Source: Butyrivibrio sp. NC2002 (GTDB lineage: Bacteria > Bacillota > Clostridia > Lachnospirales > Lachnospiraceae). Taken from it: DNA of 64,000 nt. The notes beneath the pieces are model-generated. The model did not search any database. It was not told the origin of the DNA and worked only from the letters and a program-made list of their open reading frames with translations. The stretch lies in assembly GCF_000702265.1 (NCBI RefSeq), contig NZ_KL370881.1, forward strand, positions 208,789 to 272,788. Direction: 5' to 3'. Position numbers and translations under genes: made by a program. Positions 16,148-24,501 of this stretch are shown one piece after another. Position 1 is the stretch's first letter. Every line of letters starts with the position of its first letter.

Positions 16148-19100
16148 ATGATGCAAAAGAGTCATTTTAAGGAAGCAGTTAAACAGCATATTGTAATGTT
16201 TATACTACTTTTCATATGTACTGTTTTGACTATCAAAAACAACGGACATATTGACAATAGTGTGGAACTTACAACCGGAGAATATGTGGCAGCGTATGTC
16301 TTTAAGTTTTCGCCGGTTATTGTTCTTGCTGCGCTTGAAGGTGTTGTTCCATCTATAATATGCTGCTTCTTTTTATTCTTTGCAAAGACAATGGTATATC
16401 AGGAGCTCGCATATACAGCTGCGATCTACTTTTTAGGCGGCGCATTAACTCATTATTTTAGTATGACCGGAATGTTTGGAAAGAAAAGAAAAGCATTCCT
16501 TATGATGGTTTTCTATATGTTCTTTTTTGGAAGTATCTGGGGCGGAGTGATCGGGATACTTGCAGGTCGTGGATTGGCGGAGTTTGCACCGTCCAGGTCT
16601 GTTTTCTATTTCTTAAATGAACTTCCCGAAGCGTTTATTGCAGTTGCAATTATATATATACTGCTCGGACAGGCACCAAACAGAGTCAGATCTCTTTTTA
16701 TGAGCGGAGTCTTTTACAGGACTGACGTAGATGAGCTTACAAGGAAAATGGCTGATAACAGATTATCGAAGCTTAGCCGTTCACTTTCAATAATTATTTC
16801 TATCCAGGCCATCGCCCTTGGAATCGCCGCTGCAGTATATGCAAATACGCTTATTCCGACCATGTCCGGCAATAATATTAAAAGCGCTGATCCGGTAAGT
16901 AATGAAGTTCAGGAGTTAGAGTTAAGGCCCTGGGAAGAGGTTACGAATATTGTTGCCCTGGAGCAACAATTAAGCAGGATAGAACTTGCAAACGGTCATA
17001 ATAAAACAAAGTTTGAGTTTGGACCTAATGTTCTTGTGTTTGACACCAAGCTTATCATGTTGATAATCATAGTTGTCATTCCGTTTAGCGTTCTTACCAA
17101 TCAGCTTGCTCAGATAAGAATTGTAAGGCCGATCCAACGTCTTTCGGACAGTATTCAGTCCTTCTATGACATGGGTGCAAAAGGACTTGATGAAAACCAT
17201 GAGAGACTAAAAAAACTGGATATCAGAACGAATGATGAAATTGAAAATATGTACAGAACCTTCGTCAGGACTTCTGAAACAATGATCAGTTATATCAGGA
17301 TGATCCAGGCACAGAGAACACTGGCTGATGAACTTAAGGCTCAGCAGATGGCAAACGAGGCCAAGAACAATTTCCTATCAAGCATGTCTCATGAAATAAG
17401 AACGCCCATAAATGCAATGCTTGGATTTAACGAGATGATCATGAGAGAAAGCAAGGAGCCTGACATAATAAAGTACGCTGCAAATGTCAACTCATCAGGT
17501 AAGCTCCTGCTTGGTCTTGTAAATGATGTTCTTGATTTTTCAAGGATCGAGGCAGGTAAGACAGAAATCATACCTGTCGAGTATGACGTGAGTTCAATGA
17601 TAAACGATATGATCAACACAGCTCACGTAAGGATGAAGGGAAAACAGATAGAACTAAAAACCGATATTTCCACTACTCTGCCCGTTGTGCTCTTTGGAGA
17701 TGAGCTGAGGATAAAGCAGTGTGTAATGAACATTATGACCAACGCCATCAAATATACAAACGAGGGTAGCGTAACTCTTATTATCGATCATAAGAAAATA
17801 GATGATGAATATATTTCCCTTCGTATAAGGGTAAAAGATACAGGCATTGGAATACGAAAAGAGGATATGGAAAAGCTCTTCTCGCCTTTTGAAAGGATAG
17901 AAGAGGGAAGGAACCGTACCATTGAGGGAACGGGACTTGGAATGAATATTGTAAAACGCCTTCTTGAGCTTATGGATTCAAAACTTCTTGTGAGTAGTGA
18001 GTACGGAAAGGGAAGCGAGTTTTCATTTAGCATTAAGCAGAAGGTTATCAACTGGAATGAGATAGGCGATTTTGCTTCGACTTATGAAGAGACCCTCCTT
18101 GGACAGGATACCTATCACGAGAGCTTCCATGCCCCTGATGCAAGGATACTTGTTGTGGATGATACTCTTGCCAACCTCACAGTCATACAGGGACTTCTTA
18201 AACAGACGCAGGTTCAGGTGGATGTTGCAGAGAGCGGCTTTGAGGCACTAAATCTTGTGTGCGAAAACAAATATAATATTATTTTCCTCGACCACAGGAT
18301 GCCCAAGATGGATGGTATCGAGACGTACAGGGCTATGCGCGAGCTGGATGACAATCTAAATAAGGACGTGCCTGTATTTGCACTGACGGCGAATGTAATA
18401 GCCGGTGCGAGAGAAATGTATATAGGAGAGGGATTTGCAGGATATCTTCCCAAACCTGTGGATTCTCAGAGGCTCGAAGATGTCATACTTAAAAATCTTC
18501 CGGAGGATCTTATCATCAGACCGGAGGATGAAGATTTTACTCCCGTAATTGCATCTAAGGAAATAGCTGCAGAGGATCTTGATGCCATAGCGATCATGAC
18601 AGGAATAGATGGGATCAATTATGAAGAGGGTTCCAAAAACTGTGGCGGACCTCAGGCACTAAAGGATGTTGCTACAGATTTTGCTTATGCTATTCCCGAA
18701 AGATACCAGAATATAGAGGATGCCTGGAGAGCATATGATTATGAGAACTATACGACTTACGTTCATGGACTTAAGAGCTCTGCAAGAGTAATAGGTGCTA
18801 CCGAACTGTCATCACTTGCAGCATTCCTTGAGCAGTGCGGAAATGAAAAAAATCAACACGAGATAGACAGACGTACTCCGGAACTTCTTAATTTATATAA
18901 AGAATATGAAGTGTATTTAAAGCCTCTTCTTGAGGAGAAAGAAGCTGCCCTAGAAGAGGATGAGTCAAAGCCTTTGATCGAACCTGAGGAACTAAAAGGT
19001 GCATTGAAGAGCCTTAGGGAATTCGTCGAAGGGTCGTATTTTGACAGCGCAGATGACGTGGTTTCCATGATGGATGACTACAGGATGCCGGATGATTTTA

Positions 19101-19171
19101 AGGACAAATACAGAGAAATAAAAAGATTACTATCAGCAGTTGACAGAGACGGGTTGTTGCGGATATTGTAA
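16148..19171 (+). CDS. Membrane hybrid histidine kinase with REC and Hpt
   Basis: A 1007-residue phosphorelay kinase. The N-terminal 235 residues contain about seven membrane segments, followed by an external loop (about 237-298), another membrane segment (about 300-318), a HAMP-like linker, HisKA (His415 in SSMSHEIRTP), a HATPase domain (N-box NIMTNAIKYT, DTGIGI, GTGLGM), a receiver (Asp715 in FLDHRMPKMDG, Lys in PKPVD) and a C-terminal Hpt (His873 in VHGLKSSAR). All relay residues are present, so His-Asp-His transfer within the chain is possible, with a separate receiver as final acceptor. The pseudoreceiver-receiver gene 27 nt downstream is the obvious candidate. The signal is unknown. Confidence 0.9.
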   Translation: MMQKSHFKEAVKQHIVMFILLFICTVLTIKNNGHIDNSVELTTGEYVAAYVFKFSPVIVLAALEGVVPSIICCFFLFFAKTMVYQELAYTAAIYFLGGALTHYFSMTGMFGKKRKAFLMMVFYMFFFGSIWGGVIGILAGRGLAEFAPSRSVFYFLNELPEAFIAVAIIYILLGQAPNRVRSLFMSGVFYRTDVDELTRKMADNRLSKLSRSLSIIISIQAIALGIAAAVYANTLIPTMSGNNIKSADPVSNEVQELELRPWEEVTNIVALEQQLSRIELANGHNKTKFEFGPNVLVFDTKLIMLIIIVVIPFSVLTNQLAQIRIVRPIQRLSDSIQSFYDMGAKGLDENHERLKKLDIRTNDEIENMYRTFVRTSETMISYIRMIQAQRTLADELKAQQMANEAKNNFLSSMSHEIRTPINAMLGFNEMIMRESKEPDIIKYAANVNSSGKLLLGLVNDVLDFSRIEAGKTEIIPVEYDVSSMINDMINTAHVRMKGKQIELKTDISTTLPVVLFGDELRIKQCVMNIMTNAIKYTNEGSVTLIIDHKKIDDEYISLRIRVKDTGIGIRKEDMEKLFSPFERIEEGRNRTIEGTGLGMNIVKRLLELMDSKLLVSSEYGKGSEFSFSIKQKVINWNEIGDFASTYEETLLGQDTYHESFHAPDARILVVDDTLANLTVIQGLLKQTQVQVDVAESGFEALNLVCENKYNIIFLDHRMPKMDGIETYRAMRELDDNLNKDVPVFALTANVIAGAREMYIGEGFAGYLPKPVDSQRLEDVILKNLPEDLIIRPEDEDFTPVIASKEIAAEDLDAIAIMTGIDGINYEEGSKNCGGPQALKDVATDFAYAIPERYQNIEDAWRAYDYENYTTYVHGLKSSARVIGATELSSLAAFLEQCGNEKNQHEIDRRTPELLNLYKEYEVYLKPLLEEKEAALEEDESKPLIEPEELKGALKSLREFVEGSYFDSADDVVSMMDDYRMPDDFKDKYREIKRLLSAVDRDGLLRIL

Positions 19172-19198
19172 TTCTATGTGAAAAGGAAGGAACTGCAT

Positions 19199-19957
19199 AT
19201 GGATAGAAGAGTCTTACTGATAGGCCCTACAAAAAGCTTCATGGTCAGTGCTATAGCCAAGGGACTTGAAAAGGAAAACTATGAAGTAGTTCAGAGCGAA
19301 TTTGCTGAAAATATGGTAAGAGCTGTTGAAAATAAGCCGCAGCTTTATGTTTTGTACCTTGGAGATGTGGCGGATGATGGCGTGGCCACGCTTAAGTATC
19401 TTGATAATGCAATCGATACTGAGCGCTTTTACCTATATGAAGTTGGAAACAGGGAAGAGCTTGAATATGCCTCGGCTTTTTTGTCGGGGATAAAGGTCAC
19501 GGAAACATATTTAAGACCGCTCGATGTTCAGCAGCTTGTAGACGACCTTGATACTGCTGTTACAAACGGCAATATAGATGAAGAACAGAAAAAGAAGATC
19601 CTTATTGTTGACGATGATGGTACAATGCTAAGGATGATAAAAACATGGCTATCAATAAAATATAGGGTGTATATGGCAAGCTCAGGAAAGATCGCGCTTA
19701 ACTTTTTACAGAATAATGCTGTTGATCTGGTACTTCTTGATTACATGATGCCTCAGATGGATGGACCGGAGGTTCTGAAAAACATCAGAGCAGATGAGAC
19801 TTTAAAAGATCTGCCTGTTATGTTCCTTACATCAAAAGGAGATAAGGAAAGCGTGGTTACCGCGGCTTCTCTTAAACCTGAAAAATACCTTTTAAAGACG
19901 ATGCCAAAGGCTAAGCTGATTGGTGCCATAGATTCATTTTTCTACGGCGATATATAA
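19199..19957 (+). CDS. Pseudoreceiver-receiver protein (family member 1)
   Basis: ATG 19199 is chosen over GTG 19178: AAGGAAGG lies just before it, and the resulting start MDRRVLLIG aligns with both paralogues (45030, 50462). The 252-residue product has two receiver folds and no output domain. The first (about 1-120) has lost the acidic pair (LLIGPTKS), the phosphoacceptor (VLYLGD context) and the KP motif (LRPLD). The second (about 132-252) is complete: VDDD (138-140), Asp181 in LLDYMMPQMDG, FLTS and LLKT. It is a probable phosphoacceptor for the hybrid kinase just upstream, acting through protein contact. Confidence 0.8.
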   Translation: MDRRVLLIGPTKSFMVSAIAKGLEKENYEVVQSEFAENMVRAVENKPQLYVLYLGDVADDGVATLKYLDNAIDTERFYLYEVGNREELEYASAFLSGIKVTETYLRPLDVQQLVDDLDTAVTNGNIDEEQKKKILIVDDDGTMLRMIKTWLSIKYRVYMASSGKIALNFLQNNAVDLVLLDYMMPQMDGPEVLKNIRADETLKDLPVMFLTSKGDKESVVTAASLKPEKYLLKTMPKAKLIGAIDSFFYGDI

Positions 19958-19986
19958 ATATAAATGTACTGGGAGGATATGAAAAA

Positions 19987-20907
19987 ATGATACAGAAACT
20001 CGCACGCGCGATCGAGAGAACCAATGCGCCTATTGTTGTAGGTCTTGACCCCAAGGTGGACTTTATTCCTAAGAGGATCCTTGATAAAAACATCAAAGAA
20101 TATGGTGAGACTGCTGAAGCTGTAGCAGAGAGCTTCTTTGAGTTTAATAAGGAAATAGTCGATCATATAAAGGATCTTGTTCCTGCTGTAAAGCCGCAGA
20201 TTGCAATGTATGAGCAGCTTGGAATTCCCGGACTTATCGCCTACAAAAAGACAGTTGATTATTGCAGGGAAAACGGACTTCTTGTTATCGCTGATGTAAA
20301 GAGAGGAGATATCGGTTCAACATCTGAATCCTATGCTCTGGGACATCTTGGCGGAACAAAAGTTGGGAATACTCTTATCAAGGGCTTTGATGCTGATTTT
20401 GCAACAGTCAATCCGTATCTTGGATCAGACGGTGTTAAGCCTTTCATAAATGTTTGCAACGAATATGATAAGGGAATATTTGTACTTGTAAAAACTTCCA
20501 ACCCTTCAAGCGGAGAGCTTCAGGATAAGATTACAGATGGGAAGCCGTTATACGAACTTGTAGGACGTCTTGTGGAAGAGTGGGGCGCTGATTCAATGGA
20601 CGGCGCTTACAGTAACGTCGGCGCTGTTGTAGGTGCTACATACCCTGAGATGGGCAAAATACTTAGAGAGATCATGCCACATGCATTCATCCTTGTTCCC
20701 GGTTACGGAGCACAGGGCGGAAAAGGCAAAGACCTCGTTCACTTCTTTAATAAGGATGGACTTGGTGCGATCGTTAATTCATCAAGAGGTATAATAGCTG
20801 CATGGAAGAATGAGAAGTTTGCCGATCCTTCAAAGGAACTTGTTGGAGAAGCAGCAAGGGCAGCAGTTATCGATATGAGAGAGGATATAAAGAGCGCATT
20901 AAACTAA
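19987..20907 (+). CDS. pyrF: Orotidine 5'-phosphate decarboxylase
   Basis: Catalyses the last step of UMP synthesis, decarboxylation of OMP. The 306-residue length matches the longer type-2 PyrF group. Signatures: VVGLDPKVDF at the first strand, KPQIAMYEQLG, the catalytic DVKRGDIG loop (Lys and Asp residues of the DxKxxD motif) and VPGYGAQGG near the phosphate site. GGGAGGAT precedes the start. It is followed 49 nt later by pyrE, so the last two steps of pyrimidine synthesis are encoded together. It lies directly downstream of a signalling gene, but nothing suggests a functional link. Confidence 0.95.
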   Translation: MIQKLARAIERTNAPIVVGLDPKVDFIPKRILDKNIKEYGETAEAVAESFFEFNKEIVDHIKDLVPAVKPQIAMYEQLGIPGLIAYKKTVDYCRENGLLVIADVKRGDIGSTSESYALGHLGGTKVGNTLIKGFDADFATVNPYLGSDGVKPFINVCNEYDKGIFVLVKTSNPSSGELQDKITDGKPLYELVGRLVEEWGADSMDGAYSNVGAVVGATYPEMGKILREIMPHAFILVPGYGAQGGKGKDLVHFFNKDGLGAIVNSSRGIIAAWKNEKFADPSKELVGEAARAAVIDMREDIKSALN

Positions 20908-20956
20908 AAACTGAGCTCTGAAATGATAAAGAATACAACAAGGAGATTTACTTAAA

Positions 20957-21649
20957 ATGGAAAGATATAAGGAAGAGTTTATTGATTTTATGGTAGACAG
21001 CAGCGTTCTTAAGTTTGGCGAGTTCACACTTAAGAGCGGAAGAAAGTCTCCCTTTTTCATGAATGCAGGTGCTTATGTCACCGGCACGCAGCTTAAAAAG
21101 CTCGGAGAATATTATGCAAGAGCAATTCATGATACCTTTGGCCTTGAATTCGATATACTGTTTGGACCTGCTTATAAGGGTATTCCGCTTGCTGTAATAA
21201 CATCCATAGCAATAAGCGAATTATACGGAAGAGAAGTCAGATACTGCTCAAACAGAAAAGAGATAAAGGATCACGGTGATAAGGGAATCCTTCTTGGTTC
21301 AAAGCTTAGAGACGGCGACAGAGTAATGATCATTGAGGATGTAACAACATCCGGTAAATCAATTGAGGAGACTGTTCCGATCGTAAGAGCTCAGGCTGAT
21401 GTGGATATCGTCGGACTTATGGTTTCACTTAACAGACAGGAAAAAGGACAGGATTCTGACGGAAGTGCTCTTGATGAAATAAGGGACCGCTACGGATTTG
21501 AAGCAAAATCCATCGTCACAATGCAGGAAGTTGTAGAGCATCTGTACAACAGACCGATTGACGGCGAAGTTATCCTGACTAAGGATATCAAGGCAGCGAT
21601 CAAAGATTATTATAAGGAGTACGGTGCTGCCGGTATTAGCATCGGCTGA
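20957..21649 (+). CDS. pyrE: Orotate phosphoribosyltransferase
   Basis: Transfers the phosphoribosyl group from PRPP to orotate, giving OMP for PyrF. The 230-residue product has LKSGRKSPFFMNAG at the N-terminus, FGPAYKGIPLA, and the PRPP-binding motif VMIIEDVTTSGKSIEE. The start ATG 20957 follows AAGGAG with a somewhat long spacer. It lies between pyrF and a small membrane protein gene only 5 nt downstream. Confidence 0.95.
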   Translation: MERYKEEFIDFMVDSSVLKFGEFTLKSGRKSPFFMNAGAYVTGTQLKKLGEYYARAIHDTFGLEFDILFGPAYKGIPLAVITSIAISELYGREVRYCSNRKEIKDHGDKGILLGSKLRDGDRVMIIEDVTTSGKSIEETVPIVRAQADVDIVGLMVSLNRQEKGQDSDGSALDEIRDRYGFEAKSIVTMQEVVEHLYNRPIDGEVILTKDIKAAIKDYYKEYGAAGISIG

Positions 21650-21654
21650 TAGTC

Positions 21655-22017
21655 ATGGAGGAGAGAAAAAAGAATCGCAAACTTAATATAAAGATATTAA
21701 AGCGCAAGAGAGACAGATATGTCTTTACAGATAAGAAACATCCGGACAAAGGAATCATGTCCTTTGTCTTTGGGGTGTTATCTGTTTGTACGATCTGCTA
21801 TTCGATTTTTTTATCCTACAAAAACGGAGGAGAGGCAAAAGGCAGCTACGGTGCTGCAGTGCTGCTTTGCCTTATTTATTCTCTGGTTGGACTAGTGCTC
21901 GGGATCATCTCGCGAATGGAGAAAGATATCTTCAAGCTTTTCCCGACAGCAGGAATAGTCCTTAATTCAATAGCGCTCTTGTGCATAGGTGTTTTGTTGT
22001 ATCTGGCTTTTGTGTGA
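21655..22017 (+). CDS. Small membrane protein (DUF6142-like)
   Basis: A 120-residue protein with a very basic N-terminus (about 1-32) and three membrane segments: about 36-50 (FVFGVLSVCTICYSIF), 66-88 and 100-119. It resembles the small DUF6142-type proteins I recall from Lachnospiraceae, but that link is from memory. The gene lies 5 nt after pyrE and 9 nt before a hybrid kinase, so it is probably co-transcribed with both. Function is unknown. Confidence 0.55.
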   Translation: MEERKKNRKLNIKILKRKRDRYVFTDKKHPDKGIMSFVFGVLSVCTICYSIFLSYKNGGEAKGSYGAAVLLCLIYSLVGLVLGIISRMEKDIFKLFPTAGIVLNSIALLCIGVLLYLAFV

Positions 22018-22026
22018 GGTGCGCAT

Positions 22027-24501
22027 ATGGATCGAAGCAGGAAAGATGAAGAACTAAGTAGAAGTATTCAGGTTGTAATACTTGTTTGCTATTCTTTGTA
22101 TGTGGCAGGACTTGTTGTCGGTTCAATAATAAAAGGCTGGGAACTATGGTCGATACCGATATGGATAATCGGCATAGTTGTATGCTGGAGCATATATATA
22201 AGACAAAAGCTCGATGAAGAGTTTACTATTTTTTTCTATGCGGGATTTATCTCGCTATCTAATTTCTATTACGGAACTCATGTAGAAGCATTCTACAATT
22301 CTACACTAATTATCGTGCTCGCACTTCTTTTGTTTTCACTTACCAAATCAAAAGATGTGCTGCGCATAATTGCGGTCTCTTATCTGATGATCCTTGTTTA
22401 CCACGCTATAATGCTTGCACTGCACAGGGAAGATATTCACTCATTTTCTTTGTCTGTAACATTTATGCATATATTGATAGTAATAGTTGCACACAATGTG
22501 GCAGGATATCTGTGCGAGATGCTAATGGCATCAAAAAGAAATACAGAAGAACTTGAAAGATCGCTCGAATTGTCCAAGGAAAAATCTGAAGACTTTATGG
22601 CGAACGTATCTCATGAACTCAGAACTCCTATAAATGTTGTAACAGGGCTTTCTTCTGTCCTTTTGAAGGATGAAAAAAATGACAAGAAGAGAGCGGATAT
22701 GTCTGCTATCCAGAGCGCAGGACGAAGGTTATTTAGCAGGATAGAAGACATCCTTGATTATACAGAGGTTGATACAGGCAGCCTTAGGATATCTGTGGAT
22801 GAATACAGGATATCTTCGGTGGTGAATGACATTGTCACCGACTACAGAGTAAACATGAAGCCCAATCTTCCGGAGCTTATTGTGGATATGGACGTAAATA
22901 TTCCCGCAAGGATCATGGGAGATGCCTCAAAAGTAAAGAGAATAATCCGCCACCTGATCGACAATGCAGGCAAATTCACAGATGAAAACGGCTGCGTTTA
23001 CCTAAAGATATTCACAAGAAAAAAGGACTATGGCGTAAATCTGTGCATAGAAATAACTGATACGGGTATCGGTATGACTCCGGAGGAACTTGAAAAAGTG
23101 GTAAACGGCATTTTTCAGTCTGACTCCGGAAGAAGCAGACGAGCAGACGGTATCGGTCTTGGTCTGTACATTGTTTATGGATTTGTTACAGCCATGGGCG
23201 GATTTGTGCACATTGAGAGCGAAAAGAAAAAGGGCACAAAAGTCATAGTCAGCATTCCTCAAAAAGTCATCGATGAAAAGCCAAGTGTAACACTTGAGAG
23301 CCCTGAAAAGATGGAGATAGTCTGCTATCTTAACGACAATAAATATTCAAGCCCTGCCATTCGTGAATATTACAATGTGATGATCATGAACTGCATTAAG
23401 GGACTGGGACTACCGCTTCATAAGGTTACAGATTTTGATGAACTTAAAAAATTATGCGAAGATTCACAGATAACGCATATGTTTATTTCGCAGGATGAAT
23501 TTCTGGAAGAAAGAGATTTCTACGAGTCCGTAAAATCTGACATATCTGTGATAGTAGCGGTTAATAACAACTACAGGATTCCGAAGAATTCAAAGATAAC
23601 CTTCGTCAAGAAACCTGTCTTTTCACATTCACTTGTAAATGCAGTGAACAGGCAGATGTCTGTATGGGAATTTGATCCCGAAACCAGTGGCAAAAAGCTA
23701 TCATTTAAGGGCGTTAAAACTCTTGTTGTTGATGATGAAGAGATGAATCTGATAGTGGCAAATGGCTTGTTATCCGGATACGGAATGGACGTTACGGTTG
23801 TTCACAGCGGAATGGAAGCAATCCATATCTGCGAGAAGCAGAGATTTGATGTGATCTTTATGGATCACATGATGCCCGGACTTGACGGCGTTGAAACTAT
23901 GCAGATCATAAGGAAAAACGCAGGCTCTGAGGATAAGACGGCAATCCTTGCATTTACAGCAAATGCGGTAAGCGGTGTGAGGGAGATGTTTATCCAGGAG
24001 GGCTTTGATGAATTTTTGTCTAAACCTATAGAAACCTCTGAACTCGAAAGAGTACTCAAAAAGCTCCTTCCTTCTACTATGTGGGAGTATGTGGACAATA
24101 CGGATGAAAATGACGAACAGATGCAGAATTTTGAGGACGAAGATGAGTACAGATTTTCGCTGCTTAATGCAAAAGAAGGGCAGCGTATCTGCAGAGGAAG
24201 CAAAGCTTTTTATGAAGAGATGCTCATGGAGTTTGCAAATAATAGCCAGGAGATAGTAGATGAGCTGCAGAAACTCTATGAAGATAAGAACTGGAAGGAT
24301 TACAGGATAAAATTAAACGGTCTTAAGCTGTCTGCGAGAATAATAGGTGCAGATGACTTGTCGCGAGAGGCCAGAGAAATAGAAAGAGCTGCGGAGAGCA
24401 GCTGGGAAGCATATATTGTCGCAAACCATGATGTGCTGATCCGAAGAATCGGTGCCATTAAAAGCGAGATAGTCAGTGTCTGTGGAGGTGAGGCATCATG
24501 A
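22027..24501 (+). CDS. Hybrid histidine kinase with a histidine-less Hpt
   Basis: An 824-residue membrane kinase. About six membrane segments (13-165), then HisKA (His196 in MANVSHELRTP), HATPase (Asn313 in HLIDNAGKF, DTGIGM, GIGLGL), a degenerate receiver-like segment (about 428-543), a complete receiver (VDDEE, Asp613 in FMDHMMPGLDG, Lys in SKPIE) and an Hpt-like domain (about 712-815). In that domain the phosphorylatable His is replaced by Asn764 (KLNGLKLSARIIGA, against VHALKSTARIIGA in a paralogue). The relay can therefore reach Asp613 but not pass through its own Hpt. The stop overlaps the start of the next kinase gene (ATGA), indicating translational coupling. Confidence 0.88.
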   Translation: MDRSRKDEELSRSIQVVILVCYSLYVAGLVVGSIIKGWELWSIPIWIIGIVVCWSIYIRQKLDEEFTIFFYAGFISLSNFYYGTHVEAFYNSTLIIVLALLLFSLTKSKDVLRIIAVSYLMILVYHAIMLALHREDIHSFSLSVTFMHILIVIVAHNVAGYLCEMLMASKRNTEELERSLELSKEKSEDFMANVSHELRTPINVVTGLSSVLLKDEKNDKKRADMSAIQSAGRRLFSRIEDILDYTEVDTGSLRISVDEYRISSVVNDIVTDYRVNMKPNLPELIVDMDVNIPARIMGDASKVKRIIRHLIDNAGKFTDENGCVYLKIFTRKKDYGVNLCIEITDTGIGMTPEELEKVVNGIFQSDSGRSRRADGIGLGLYIVYGFVTAMGGFVHIESEKKKGTKVIVSIPQKVIDEKPSVTLESPEKMEIVCYLNDNKYSSPAIREYYNVMIMNCIKGLGLPLHKVTDFDELKKLCEDSQITHMFISQDEFLEERDFYESVKSDISVIVAVNNNYRIPKNSKITFVKKPVFSHSLVNAVNRQMSVWEFDPETSGKKLSFKGVKTLVVDDEEMNLIVANGLLSGYGMDVTVVHSGMEAIHICEKQRFDVIFMDHMMPGLDGVETMQIIRKNAGSEDKTAILAFTANAVSGVREMFIQEGFDEFLSKPIETSELERVLKKLLPSTMWEYVDNTDENDEQMQNFEDEDEYRFSLLNAKEGQRICRGSKAFYEEMLMEFANNSQEIVDELQKLYEDKNWKDYRIKLNGLKLSARIIGADDLSREAREIERAAESSWEAYIVANHDVLIRRIGAIKSEIVSVCGGEAS

